DNA of 64,000 nt, taken from Roseiarcus sp963770035 (GTDB lineage: Bacteria; Pseudomonadota; Alphaproteobacteria; Rhizobiales; Beijerinckiaceae). This document shows positions 18,873-28,348 of this stretch, piece after piece; the first letter of the stretch is position 1, and each line of letters begins with the position of its first letter. Position numbers and translations under genes: made by a program. Location of the stretch: NCBI GenBank assembly GCA_963770035.1, contig CAVYON010000016.1, forward strand, positions 1 to 64,000, written 5' to 3'. Below the pieces are notes generated by a model. That model was not told where the DNA came from. It made no database searches and saw only the letters and a list, made by a program, of their open reading frames with translations.

Positions 18873-19168
18873 TTAAGCGGCCATAGCGGAGCCGTCATCG
18901 CCGGATGATCCGAATCGGGTCGTGACGGTCGCGCTGGCCTCGATGGCCGCGGCGAGCGCGGCTTCGCAGGCACGCGAAGTTTGCGCCCGATCTCCGACGA
19001 TGGGAAAAATGGCCAGCAGTCCATCGCCCATGAACTTTAGAACCTCTCCGCCGCGCTCGAGGATCGCAGGTGTCTGGCAGTCGAAAAAGCGGTTGATCAG
19101 GTCGGCCAGTCTCTGCGGCGACAATCGCTCGGATAAAGCAGTGATAATCAGCCCTGTCCCATCGCGGA
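18873..19168 (-). pseudogene. Class III adenylate/guanylate cyclase remnant
   Basis: The frame reads ALSERLSPQRLADLINRFFD and GGEVLKFMGDGLLAIFP, the central signature of class III nucleotide cyclases, and ends at a stop at 18873. Only about 95 residues remain. The N-terminal metal-binding loop (usually D-L-R-G-F-T before ALSERL) is replaced by unrelated sequence right where the neighbouring glycosyltransferase gene ends. It looks like the leftover of a deletion that fused the end of one gene to the middle of another. Confidence 0.7.
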
Positions 19169-22100
19169 TCAGTAGCCGTTGCTGGCGCCGCCTTTGTCCG
19201 GCGTGAGTTGCAGCCCGCCCTTGTTCCGCTCCCATAACGCTACGCGGCCGCCAAACCATTCGTATTTGGTTTCTGCGGAAGCCAAAAGATCCTGCCAATC
19301 GTCCGTATAGCTTTTGGCCAGATTGTCGGACAGAACCAACCATATCCGATCGTGACGAAGCAGTTCCTGCCGCAGCATGTCGACGTTGCTGAGGAGGCGT
19401 CCGCCCGCCCACCGCTCGACAATCTCGTTCCCCGGTTGATAAAGCGCGTCGAAGAATAGCACGTTCGTAATATACAAATCTAGGCCGTGCGTGACCGTGG
19501 CGGCCGCGTCAGGGGTGTTGGCCAGAACGACATCGCCAGGCCGCCGATGGTCAAGGACGAACTGGAAGCCGGATTCCTGCTGCGTGTTGATGCGCCAGTG
19601 GAACGATTGCCAGACTTTTCTCGGCTCCATACTGATCAGAGCCGCGACGGCGCAGAGGCCGCCCGCGCACGCAACCCAGCGCCTGCGCAAGCGCTCGCGC
19701 TGGGCCGCGTCCTCCGCAAACGCGCTGGCCACCCGGGCGAAATCCTGCAAGATGGCATCCACGGTGACCGCGGCCGTGACCACGAGGAATGGGTAAAACA
19801 AATAAACATAACGATCTTCGATTTGAACGACGAGGATCGTCGCGGTTATGATGCCGCAGATAATTTGAATGTAAAGAGTTCCGACATATCGGTTCGACCG
19901 TCGCAGCCAATAGACGAGTCCAATTGAAAAAAATACAAAATATACCAGCCGATCCTCCAGGTAGCCTAGGAAAAAAGACGAGGGCATAACCGTCGGATTC
20001 CACAGGTGCAGCAACAGCGCCGGCGCGCTGCTGCTGGATATGCCTATATTTGCGGTCAGTGTCATAATCTCAAAAATGATAATATCATAAATGACTAAGC
20101 CAAGAACGAAAGCAAAGCCGACGCAGACGTTGATATTTTCCCTCCATCGCCAAGGGCGATAGAAATAGAATCCGGCGACACAAAAACCAGGGAAAGCCAG
20201 AACAAACACCTCCTGGCTGAAGCAGGCGGCGCTGGCAAGGAAAAAGAAGGTATTCTGGTATGCTTTGCCGCGTCGATCGACGAATCCGAGCAGGAATGCC
20301 CACATCGCCGCAACGCTGAAAGTTTGGACCTGCTGATAGAAGCGAATATCTTGCGAATTCCGTAGTTCCCACGGATCGATGGCGAGGAGGAGAGCGACCA
20401 GTAGAGCGACGACCCGTCGGCCGCCGGACACATACAACGTGAGGCGGTAGGTGAGCCAAATCGCGAGGACACCAGGAATAACGGAAAATAGACGCGCGGA
20501 CGTTTTCGTATCCCCGAAAATGGCCAGCCACCCGGCCAAGGCGAAATGATAGAGGACAGATCGTGTGTAGAAGATCTTGGAGGTCTCTAGGGGCAGACCC
20601 GTATGCAAGATGCCCCTCGCCGCATCCCAGCTGACGTTCTCGTCGTCTTGAAGATCTTCAAACCCGATCCGGTAAAGCCGCAACCCGACAGCGAGCAGAA
20701 TGATGGCAACCATGGCAATCGTCGGCCAGTGGCGCAGCAGTCGCTGTCGCCATGCGCCCGGTTCACCCGCCGGCGTCGTCTGATACGCAACGATCGCTCC
20801 GGCCAGCAGGAGCGGGCCCAGCGCCTGTAAGAACAGACGGTTCTCGGGACGGATGAACATCAACAGACTGTCTGTGGTGAAAAAGCGCATGTGCAACAGT
20901 TCGGTGAGGGCTAGCCCCAGCACCGCCAGCGAGAGAATCCAGAGCGCGGCGCCGCCCGCGGACGCGCGCGATTCTCCAAACAGCCGCTCCAGCAGCCTGA
21001 CTGCGAAGTACGCAACAGACAGGCCGACGCCGCACGCAAGCCAAAGAAGCGCGAATTTTGCGTACCAGGACGCCCCGAGTTCGTTAGGATACTGAAAGAC
21101 CACGTTATTTGGGGGCAGCTCTTGAGGAACGCGGTCGACCGATGTCCATCTCGGCTCGCCGGAGAGCCAGTTCGTGTAGGTCCCGACCACCTGTTTCCAA
21201 TCGCTGTCCGTCGAGATTCTCCGCCCTCCGATCAGCCCGTCCACGACGACGAATGGATTGGGCTCGGTCGTGCGGTGCGGCAGGTTCGGATCCGTCTGGG
21301 CAACGAGGCGAAGGCTGAGGCGCTGAGAAGGAGAATGCTGGTAACTCGTCAAGTCCCAGGCCTCGGCGCCGCTTATTCCGCCCCCTCGGCCGATGAGTTG
21401 ATCGTCGAGGAACAGGTAATAGAGCCAGTTGCTATAGACCCTCACCCAACTCGTTTCCCGTTGAGCGGGGCCCACTCCCGGGACGTCGAGCTGGAACCGC
21501 AGATCGCCAGCGATCGCCGGGCCAGTGAGCGCATCCTGCGGCATCGGCAGTTCCCAGATTGCAGGCGGCGCTGGAGCGTAGAGCGGATTGGTGACTGGAG
21601 GCCCTGGACGCGCGGGCCGCCAGTCGACCACATCGAGCGCAGGCTGATACCACGGCATATCGCCAATGCGCTTGTACGTGGGGGACACTCTCCAATCCCT
21701 GGCGTTCGACGAAATGACCACATGCTGTCCGTCGCCCACAATTTCGCCCTGGATGGCGAAGCGGGCCAAAGAGGGATTTTCGGTGAACAAGGCGAGGACA
21801 TTTCTGCCTGGGTGCAGATACGCATTGATGTTCGTGTGCAGTGGGAAGCGCCATTCTTCGTTGGCGGCGCGCCGCAATTCCGCCTTGTAGGAGACGGACG
21901 GCGCAAATGGGGTTAGTCCCTGCGCGGGATCCGAGACGCGATGCAGCAGCGTCCAGCTGCTGTCTTCGGTGAAGTGGTTGCTCTCGACAACCCGGCCGTT
22001 GACGTAAAGCTCCTGATCCGCGGCGGCCACCGAAACCCATGCCCACAGGGGTTGAAACGGCACGTCAAGGGTATATCGATAATAAGCTCTTGTGACCGGC

Positions 22101-22246
22101 TGGTTGGGCTCTATCCAGTTGACCGGCCACGTCATCGCCGTCAGTCCGCCCCCATCGGGCAGCACCCAGTGGCTGAGGTTGAGGGCTGCGATCAGCGAAC
22201 CGAAAGCGAGCAGCCAGACCGACAGGGTCAAACGCGGCGAGATCAC
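19169..22246 (-). CDS. GT39-family glycosyltransferase with N-terminal beta-sandwich domains
   Basis: This is a 1025-residue membrane protein. Residues 1-30 form a membrane helix. Roughly 60-400 is a periplasmic region with two beta-sandwich units (AADQELYVNGRVVESNHF and WVRVYSNWLYYLFLDDQL) like sugar-binding folds. Helices follow from about 410, then a GT-C core beginning RLYRIGFEDLQDDENVSWD, whose acidic pair in the first loop matches ArnT/PMT-type (GT39) enzymes that use polyprenyl-phosphate sugars. About ten more helices and a soluble C-terminal domain complete it. GTG at 22246 was chosen for GGAGG upstream and its 4-base overlap with the preceding stop. The acceptor is unknown. Confidence 0.75.
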   Translation of the reverse strand: MISPRLTLSVWLLAFGSLIAALNLSHWVLPDGGGLTAMTWPVNWIEPNQPVTRAYYRYTLDVPFQPLWAWVSVAAADQELYVNGRVVESNHFTEDSSWTLLHRVSDPAQGLTPFAPSVSYKAELRRAANEEWRFPLHTNINAYLHPGRNVLALFTENPSLARFAIQGEIVGDGQHVVISSNARDWRVSPTYKRIGDMPWYQPALDVVDWRPARPGPPVTNPLYAPAPPAIWELPMPQDALTGPAIAGDLRFQLDVPGVGPAQRETSWVRVYSNWLYYLFLDDQLIGRGGGISGAEAWDLTSYQHSPSQRLSLRLVAQTDPNLPHRTTEPNPFVVVDGLIGGRRISTDSDWKQVVGTYTNWLSGEPRWTSVDRVPQELPPNNVVFQYPNELGASWYAKFALLWLACGVGLSVAYFAVRLLERLFGESRASAGGAALWILSLAVLGLALTELLHMRFFTTDSLLMFIRPENRLFLQALGPLLLAGAIVAYQTTPAGEPGAWRQRLLRHWPTIAMVAIILLAVGLRLYRIGFEDLQDDENVSWDAARGILHTGLPLETSKIFYTRSVLYHFALAGWLAIFGDTKTSARLFSVIPGVLAIWLTYRLTLYVSGGRRVVALLVALLLAIDPWELRNSQDIRFYQQVQTFSVAAMWAFLLGFVDRRGKAYQNTFFFLASAACFSQEVFVLAFPGFCVAGFYFYRPWRWRENINVCVGFAFVLGLVIYDIIIFEIMTLTANIGISSSSAPALLLHLWNPTVMPSSFFLGYLEDRLVYFVFFSIGLVYWLRRSNRYVGTLYIQIICGIITATILVVQIEDRYVYLFYPFLVVTAAVTVDAILQDFARVASAFAEDAAQRERLRRRWVACAGGLCAVAALISMEPRKVWQSFHWRINTQQESGFQFVLDHRRPGDVVLANTPDAAATVTHGLDLYITNVLFFDALYQPGNEIVERWAGGRLLSNVDMLRQELLRHDRIWLVLSDNLAKSYTDDWQDLLASAETKYEWFGGRVALWERNKGGLQLTPDKGGASNGY

Positions 22247-23700
22247 CAGTCCTCCGGCGTGAGCGACAGGGAGTAGAAATCGTGGGCGCGCGCCGTATCG
22301 CCGCGCCGGAACGCCGCCCACGCCTCGGCCCCGTACCACTGGGACGTGGCTGGAAGGCGCTTCCAAAAAATGGTCTTCTGCAAATCAACAATCTGCCTCA
22401 CCGACCTTTCAGCAGCGTCAAACTGCCGCATGTGCAACTGAACCAACGCCAAGCCCCATAAGGGCCATGCGCTGGTCGGCATAAACTGAAGCGCTTTCCA
22501 CCAGTCCTCAGCGGCGACGGAATCCTCGCCGTTCTGGTAATAGTGGACTCCCGCTTGTGTGTAGACGAGCCCAATCCAATAGCGTGCATCCTGCCGGTCC
22601 GGAAACCGTCTGGCAAACCGCTCTACGTAGTCGATCAACTCCGGGAACCTGCTGGCGTTCAGGGCGTCGAAAGACAAACTCAGCAAGGTCTCCGCGCAAT
22701 CGCCGCAATTTCGGGCGCGGGTCAGTTGCCCGAGCGAAGACTGGTAAAGTGCATAGTAGTTCAGCACCGGTCTCCATCTTGCCGCTGTTCTGAGGTGTCT
22801 CTCGGCGAGTTGATTGTCGCCCCTCGCCAGCGCTTGCTGATAGGCGATCAGGTGGGATTCCGCATACACGTGCGGCGCCATCAGCGCGGCCAACGCAACA
22901 ACGAAGCCCGGCGCCAGCCAGCGTATATCGCGCCGGAAAGCCCGCGGTCCCCGACTGCCGGGAACATAAATCCCGATGATTGCGACGACCGAGCCCATCA
23001 GGCTGAAGAACCAGCCTTTGCCTGCGAGATTTAAGAACGCGTTGGAGTAGCCAAAAAGTTGCGAGAACACCTCTGGGAGACGCGCGGAGCGGAAAAGCGT
23101 CATGTCGAGGCCATCAAGGAGCGCCGAACCCGATCTGCCGATCGTGACCTCCGGGCCGAATCCGCCGCCCGCCCCGGACGGAACCGGGAATAGTCCCGCC
23201 AAGGGTCTTTCGAGCAATTGAAGCTCGCCCGCGCCCGGCTGAATGAGCACATCATCTCGATGCCAGACAGTCTGTTGATTCTCGTATGAATGATCCATCT
23301 CGGTCCAGATCATTTCGTCGAGGCTGTTCCACAGAATCGCGCCGTCGAGCGCGACTTCCGGCTCCCATATCGGAAGTGCGGGCGGAAACATCAGGACCGC
23401 CGTCAGCAGGAGCCAGGGCGCAATGCGAAAAGCGAACCGAGCGCGCTCGCCGCGAAAAAGCGTAAACAGCAGGATGGCTGCGACAATCAGGGTCAACAGC
23501 CTGAGCGCGATCGTCGCCGGGGGCTCGAAGGATTCGATCCTGAACTCGCCTCTGTCAAATCCGCTGTGGAGGGTGGAGGGACACGAATACCACGGAAACG
23601 AAAAGCCGATAGCGAGGAAGAGCACGCTGACCAAAATGGTCCACGCGCCTCGCTCGATCTGCACCAGAGCTATAAACGGCCGCCAGAGCCAGGAGGCCAT
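22243..23700 (-). CDS. TPR-repeat membrane protein of glycosyltransferase operon
   Basis: The 485-residue protein starts MASWLWRPFIALVQIERG, with three hydrophobic helices in the first 130 residues, a periplasmic loop of about 120 residues, and two more helices near 265-320. The C-terminal 170 residues contain TPR-like helical pairs (ARYWIGLVYTQAGVHYYQNG, AWPLWGLALVQLHMRQFD). The start at 23700 follows the adaptor's stop by 14 bases and has GAGGGAG upstream. Its own stop overlaps the glycosyltransferase start. It may assemble partners for the glycosyltransferase; I recognise no named family. Confidence 0.65.
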   Translation of the reverse strand: MASWLWRPFIALVQIERGAWTILVSVLFLAIGFSFPWYSCPSTLHSGFDRGEFRIESFEPPATIALRLLTLIVAAILLFTLFRGERARFAFRIAPWLLLTAVLMFPPALPIWEPEVALDGAILWNSLDEMIWTEMDHSYENQQTVWHRDDVLIQPGAGELQLLERPLAGLFPVPSGAGGGFGPEVTIGRSGSALLDGLDMTLFRSARLPEVFSQLFGYSNAFLNLAGKGWFFSLMGSVVAIIGIYVPGSRGPRAFRRDIRWLAPGFVVALAALMAPHVYAESHLIAYQQALARGDNQLAERHLRTAARWRPVLNYYALYQSSLGQLTRARNCGDCAETLLSLSFDALNASRFPELIDYVERFARRFPDRQDARYWIGLVYTQAGVHYYQNGEDSVAAEDWWKALQFMPTSAWPLWGLALVQLHMRQFDAAERSVRQIVDLQKTIFWKRLPATSQWYGAEAWAAFRRGDTARAHDFYSLSLTPEDW

Positions 23701-23714
23701 CGGACCCGCTCCCT

Positions 23715-25044
23715 CTATTTGCTGGTTTGGCCGGCGCTGCCTGGCGCACGTCCGTCCGGCGGCTGGAACGTGACTTTGTCCCCCTCTCGCAGGCCGGTTT
23801 GGCCCGCTGTCAGCAAAAGGTCGCCGGGCGAAACGCCACTGCCGATCGCGATCCAGCCTTCCGCATTGATCGAATAGGTTACCGGAACGAATTGCGCCCG
23901 ATGGTCGGCATCCACGATTCCGACGACGCCTTCGCCACCCGAATAGCGCATCAGCGCCGCCTGCGGGATGGCGAGTCGCTCGACCTCCCGAGAAAACACG
24001 CAGTAGCCGTTCATTCCGTTCGCAAGCTTCCGTCCGCCCGTGTCCACATCGAGCCACACCGGGAAAGTAAATGGCACCTGTGGGATGCCTCCCGCCCCCG
24101 CGCTGGAGGTCGCGTTGACCGACGGGCCGATCTGGATCACCCTACCCTCGAGCGTCGCCCCGTCCAGCGCGCGGAGGTAGATTTTGGCGCGGTCCCCGAC
24201 GTTGACGGATGAAAAATAGCGCTGGTCGAGACTCGCCATGAATACTAGGCGATCTCCAATCGTCATCAGCTTATTGGTCGGCTGCGTAATGTTCTGACCG
24301 ACATATGCGGTCACTTGCACGACGGTGCCCGTAGTGAGAGCGACAATGGGGACTTGTTCGCCCAAGCCTTTAAGGTTGTCGGCAATATTTGGCTGGAGCG
24401 CCGCGCGGGCCGGTGGATCATCGGCCGACGCCTGAGGAGAGGAAAGCGCTCCCTTTGTCAAAACCTTTTTGGCTGCGAGACGGCAGCGTCGTCTCGAACG
24501 TGTCCCGGGACTTCTTCATGTTGGTTTCGGCTTCGAGATAAGCCTCCTTGGACCCCTCAAATGTCGCCTGAGAAACAAGCCCGGTCTTGAGCGCTGCGGA
24601 GTTTCGGTCGTAGTCGGCCTTCGCCTTCTCGTACATCTCCGTCTTGAGCTCGAGGTCGAGCTGCGCTTGACGCGCCTCCTGGCCGCCGGTGCTCAACGTG
24701 AGGAGCGTATCGCCAGGCTCGACATGATCTCCGGGCAGCACCTGAACGTTGACGACAATACCAACGTTGTCGGTGTCAACCGGCACGCTGTTGAGGTAGG
24801 CCATCGCCCCGACGCCGGAAATCGTCTCGGTCATCCGGCGTCTTTCGGCGGTGACTACCGAAACCGGAATGGGACGATGGAAGTGCCGAAGCACCGCCGG
24901 ATAGCCGAGCCAGCTGTTCCAAAGCCGGGAGTCCGGCTGCTTGTATACAGGATACGCGATGAAATAACCGAACGCGACACACGCTCCGATTAGGCAGATC
25001 AAAAAAAGCGGCCAAGCAACGCTGGCCCGGCGACCACGATTCAC
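23715..25044 (-). pseudogene. HlyD-family membrane-fusion adaptor, single-base frameshift
   Basis: The first part (25044 to about 24470) has a membrane helix, then VDTDNVGIVVNVQVLPGD and a coiled coil (QLDLELKTEMYEKAKADYDR). The second part (about 24480 to 23715) has a lipoyl-like hairpin (VPIVALTTGTVVQVTAYVG) and beta-barrel segments (VGDRAKIYLRALDG). They are in different frames, joined near CCAAAAAGGTTTTGAC at 24464-24480, so one base is gained or lost in a homopolymer. Restored, it would be about 440 residues. HlyD-type adaptors span the periplasm to link pumps or synthases to outer components. It leads the three-gene operon. The GTG start at 25044 has GAGGGAG upstream. Confidence 0.75.
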
Positions 25045-25434
25045 GGGCCGTCTCCCTCTGTTAAGGCGACCATGTCATTTGAGATCGGAAAACCCCAATT
25101 CATGCTCGTCACGACGACAATGTTCGGCGCCGACGACGTGCCCCTCTTCCGCCCAAGAGGGTTTGTCGTGCTCTGAAGCCCTTGACCATGTTTACCTGAA
25201 GGAACTGGACGAATCCATGGCGCCGAACTCCCAAACGCAACGTCCGTTAACAGCAGCCGATGAAAGCGAGGACGTGAAACCGACCGAACCATTCTGAAAG
25301 CGCCCTTGGTCCCGGAATGCCAAGCAAACCAACGCGCGGGACCTAAAGCCGAAGAAAAAGGCATAGGCTTGGCGGACGCCGTCGCGCCGCGCTCAGGCGC
25401 TTTTCCGTATCAAGTCAGGCGCACGGAGCATGGG
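25045..25434. other. Gene-free region upstream of the adaptor operon
   Basis: No supported gene. A 107-codon reverse-strand frame (25364-25041) ends in a GTGA overlap with the adaptor start, but its composition is not convincing. The region probably contains the operon's promoter; I could not pick out -35 and -10 elements. Confidence 0.4.
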
Positions 25435-25536
25435 CTAAGGCGACGCCCAAAAACTGGTGAATCGGGTTGGGCGTTCTACTGGCGTGGGCTGTTTGCAGGA
25501 TTCCAGTCGCCGGGGCTGAAGGTCTATAGCCCATAG

Positions 25537-26768
25537 ATGATCGACGAATCACCGCTGCGAGCCCGTTACGAAGCCCTTCGTTCCTCTCTGAACGAACGGG
25601 GCCGGCGGTTGAACGCGGCGGCGGCGGCGAAGGCGGCGGGCTACGGTGGGGTTGCGGCGGCGGCGCGCGCGACGAAGGTCGCCCGCAGCACGATTGGACG
25701 CGGTCTGAAGGACCTGCAGGACCCCGGTTCATTGACAAGAAAGGTGCGGCGGAAAGGCGGCGGCAGCCCTCGGTTGACAAGCAAAGATCCGGCGCTGCTG
25801 GCGGACTTGCAACGATTGCTCGAGCCCGCGACGATGGGCGATCCGATGCGGCCATTGGTATGGGTGTCCAAGAGCCACGACAAGCTGGCGACGGCGCTTC
25901 GCCAGACGGGTCATAAGGTGAGTTCGTCGACCATTCCCAAGCTGTTGGCGGAGTTGAAATACTGCCGCCATTACAATCGGAAGACCAAAGAGAGCGGCAA
26001 ACATCCCGATCGCGACGCGCAGTTCGAATATATCAACGCCAAGGTCGAAGCGTTCCAGGCAGCCGGCGAACCCACGCTATCGATCGACGCGAAAAAGAAG
26101 GAATTGCTCGGCGAATTCAAGAACGGCGGCAGCGACTATGGGCCGCAAGGCCAGCCGATCGAGGTCAATACCCACGATTTCGAAGACAAGGAGCTGGGCA
26201 AGGTCCTCCCTTACGGCGTCTACGACATCGGCGCCAACCTCGGCTATGTCAGCCTCGGAATCGAACACGATACCGGGCAATTCGCCGTCAACGCGGTTCG
26301 TCTATGGCTCGAACAAATCGGCCGCCGGCTGTATCCTGGCATGAAGCGCCTGATGATCACGGCCGACGGCGGCGGCTCCAACGGTTCACGCTTGCGTCTG
26401 TGGAAGTTGGCGCTCCAGCAACTTGCCGATGAAACCGGGCTGATCATCCAGGTCTGCCACTACCCGCCGGGGACATCGAAGTGGAACAACCCCCGGACTT
26501 GATCCGGGGGGAGCACCGCATGTTCTGTCACATCACGCAGAACTGGCGCGCCATGCCTCTGGCCAGCCTGCTCATCGTCATCGCACTGATCTCCAACACA
26601 ACAACGAAAACAGGCTTGAAGATTTCCTGCGGGCTCGATCGAAATACCTATCGCAAGGGCATCAAGGTTTCCGACGCGGACATGGCGAGCCTGAACATAA
26701 CCCGCGACGCGTTCCACCCAGAATGGAACTACAACATTGCGCCGAGAAATAACATCATGGAGCGATAG
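25537..26768 (+). pseudogene. ISAzo13-family transposase interrupted by a palindrome
   Basis: The first frame (25537-26502) has an N-terminal helix-turn-helix (GYGGVAAAARATKVARSTIGR), TLSIDAKKKELLGEFKNGG with the first catalytic aspartate, and LMITADGGGSNGSR with the second. The end of the protein lies in another frame (about 26511-26768): EHRMFCHITQNWRAMPLAS carries the final catalytic glutamate of the usual KWNKIEHRMF. Between them a 21-base palindrome replaces about four bases, a net gain of 17 that shifts the frame. The cause is thus visible and is an insertion rather than a sequencing slip. ATG at 25537 follows TATAGCCCATAG; the ribosome site is weak. Confidence 0.9.
26490..26510. repeat. 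CTTGA-centred palindrome inserted in a transposase gene
   Basis: Perfect 8-bp arms CCCCCGGA and TCCGGGGG flank CTTGA. It sits exactly where the ISAzo13 transposase frame breaks, and is similar to the palindrome at 3007-3026. It behaves like a small mobile repetitive palindrome. Confidence 0.85.
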
Positions 26769-26905
26769 TTTCTGGGCGTCGCCTTAGGTTGGGCCGACAA
26801 GCGATCGGTCGGAGGGTCGAACTGCCCGCTCCAGCGGCCAAAACAGATCGCGTCCGCTCAAGAGGCGCCGGTGGGTCAAAGGCGCCTCCGATTGCCGGAT
26901 GCTTG

Positions 26906-28160
26906 CCAGGGGAATCGACTGAACGGATCACGCGGCGATGTAGGCTGCGAGGGCGTTATCGTCCCATGCGGCGACTTTTCGGCGCATGCGCAGTGAATCC
27001 TTGCTTTTGCCGGTTCGGAGCACGTTGAGGGCGATGTGCTTGACGATGGCGAGGTTGAAGGGGGCGTTGTCGGTCCGCACGCGGCACTCGTCGTCGCGGA
27101 AGATCATGTCGAGCACCCAGTGGAGGCCGTTTTCCACCATCCAGTGGCTGCGGATCATCGGTCCGATGGCGACGGCGAGCAGGGCGAGGGAAGTGATGTA
27201 GAAACGCGTCTCGGTTTCGACCTTGCCATTGGTCTCCCGTTCGCTCTCGACCATGACGACCGATTTCAGGCCCGGCCACTGGTGGTTGTCCTGCAGCCAG
27301 CCGATGTCCTGGAAAACCGTGACCGTCCGGGTCTCGATGCGGCCGTGATCGCCGTCGACGGTCCTGTCCTGGCTGACTTTCGCATTCTTGAACGCGACCG
27401 CCTTCTGCTCGCGGGCGAACAGTTCGACATCGTCGCGCAGCGTGCCCTGGTTGCCCTTCAACGCAAGAATGTAATCGGCCTTCTTGTCGATGATTGTCTG
27501 CGCGATGCCGCGCTGGCAGCCCATGGCGTCGATGGTCACCACCGCGCCTTCGATGTCCAAAAGCGCGAGCAGCGCCGGAATGGCGACGATCTCGTTGGAC
27601 TTGTCGCCGACCTTGGTCTGCCCGAGCACCATGCGCTGGCGCGCGGCGAAGGCCGAGACGACATGGATCGGCTCTTCGGCCCCCTTCTTCTGGTAGGAGC
27701 GCCGCACCGTCTTGCCGTCGATGGCGATCACGTCCGCCGACGTCTTCGTCAGCGCCGCCGCCCACGCCACAAAACAGCGTTGGAACGCGATCGGATCGAG
27801 CCGGGCGAGGATGATGCCCAACTGGTCGTGCGAGGGCGTGCCGTTGTCGAAGAGCCGAAATCGCTGAAGAAACTTGAGCTTGGCCCGGCCGAAGCGCGCC
27901 ATGTCGGCCACCGTCTCCGCCCCCGCAAGCGCCGCCGCCAGCATCAGCAGAAGCACCTCCTCGAGCGGATAGGCGACCTTCCCCTTCTGTCGGTAGTCTG
28001 GCAAGTCCTTGAAATACGAGAGGAAGACAGTCGTCTCCGTGACCGCCCCAACAACCGCGTCCCCTTCCGTCATCGACCAATCCTCCAGGCGAATCAGAGG
28101 ATTGCTACAGATTCAGACATCCAAACGAATGTCACGAACTATTTCAGTCGATTGCCCTGG
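26906..28160 (-). mobile_element. ISAs1-family element
   Basis: The 1255-bp element has terminal inverted repeats CCAGGGGAATCGACTGAA (left) and CCAGGGCAATCGACTGAA (right, inverted). It is flanked by the exact 8-bp duplication GATGCTTG at 26898-26905 and 28161-28168. Clean ends and an intact gene indicate a fairly recent insertion. Confidence 0.94.
26928..28073 (-). CDS. ISAs1-family transposase
   Basis: The 381-residue protein is complete. The N-terminal associated domain (YFKDLPDYRQKGKVAYPLEE) is typical of ISAs1. The catalytic triad sits in VIAIDGKTVRRS, VVTIDAMGCQRGIAQ and HWMVENGLHWVLDMIFRDD. DDE transposases of this family move by cut-and-paste with 8-bp duplications, as seen here. ATG at 28073 lies 87 bases inside the right end of the element. 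No frameshift or stop is present, so it is probably functional. Confidence 0.94.
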   Translation of the reverse strand: MTEGDAVVGAVTETTVFLSYFKDLPDYRQKGKVAYPLEEVLLLMLAAALAGAETVADMARFGRAKLKFLQRFRLFDNGTPSHDQLGIILARLDPIAFQRCFVAWAAALTKTSADVIAIDGKTVRRSYQKKGAEEPIHVVSAFAARQRMVLGQTKVGDKSNEIVAIPALLALLDIEGAVVTIDAMGCQRGIAQTIIDKKADYILALKGNQGTLRDDVELFAREQKAVAFKNAKVSQDRTVDGDHGRIETRTVTVFQDIGWLQDNHQWPGLKSVVMVESERETNGKVETETRFYITSLALLAVAIGPMIRSHWMVENGLHWVLDMIFRDDECRVRTDNAPFNLAIVKHIALNVLRTGKSKDSLRMRRKVAAWDDNALAAYIAA

Positions 28161-28250
28161 GATGCTTGCCTGCCGGACTTGACGCTCGCGACTCGGCGAG
28201 GCAGCCTGATCGGCGGTCGAGCGACGCCGCTTGGAACGACCCGGTCCACG

Positions 28251-28264
28251 TTTGACCTAGATCA
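28251..28264 (+). promoter_or_regulatory. FNR/FixK-type box upstream of the sugar transporter operon
   Basis: TTGACCTAGATCAA matches the FNR/FixK consensus (TTGA, six bases, TCAA) with a near-palindromic centre. It lies about 85 bases before the ATG of the substrate-binding gene, a position that suits activation under low oxygen. The ISAs1 element ends only 91 bases upstream, so the original upstream context is lost. The regulator is inferred. Confidence 0.5.
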
Positions 28265-28348
28265 ATGCCGCCGAGGAAATGGCGGGCGACTAACATGCCA
28301 GCGTCAGGCGAAAGAATGTCTTGGCCGCGCGGAGCGAGGGAGGAAGAT

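Larger units (their letters stand above)
25435..26787 (+). mobile_element. ISAzo13-family element
   Basis: Near-perfect 21-bp terminal inverted repeats, CTAAGGCGACGCCCAAAAAC on the left (plus one more T) and CTAAGGCGACGCCCAGAAAC inverted on the right, bound a 1353-bp unit. Its only gene is an ISAzo13-type transposase broken by a palindrome. No clear target duplication is seen outside the repeats. Confidence 0.88.

Noticed and set aside
13539..25044. Reading the HlyD-type gene as the exporter partner of the two secreted proteins
   Set aside because: It has no ABC or TolC partner, is frameshifted, sits in an operon with a glycosyltransferase, and lies 6 kb away. Proximity alone is not enough.
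25041..25364. Small reverse-strand frame ending in a GTGA overlap with the adaptor start
   Set aside because: Overlap alone is suggestive, but the protein has no known motif, a mixed composition and no ribosome site; it lies where a promoter is expected.
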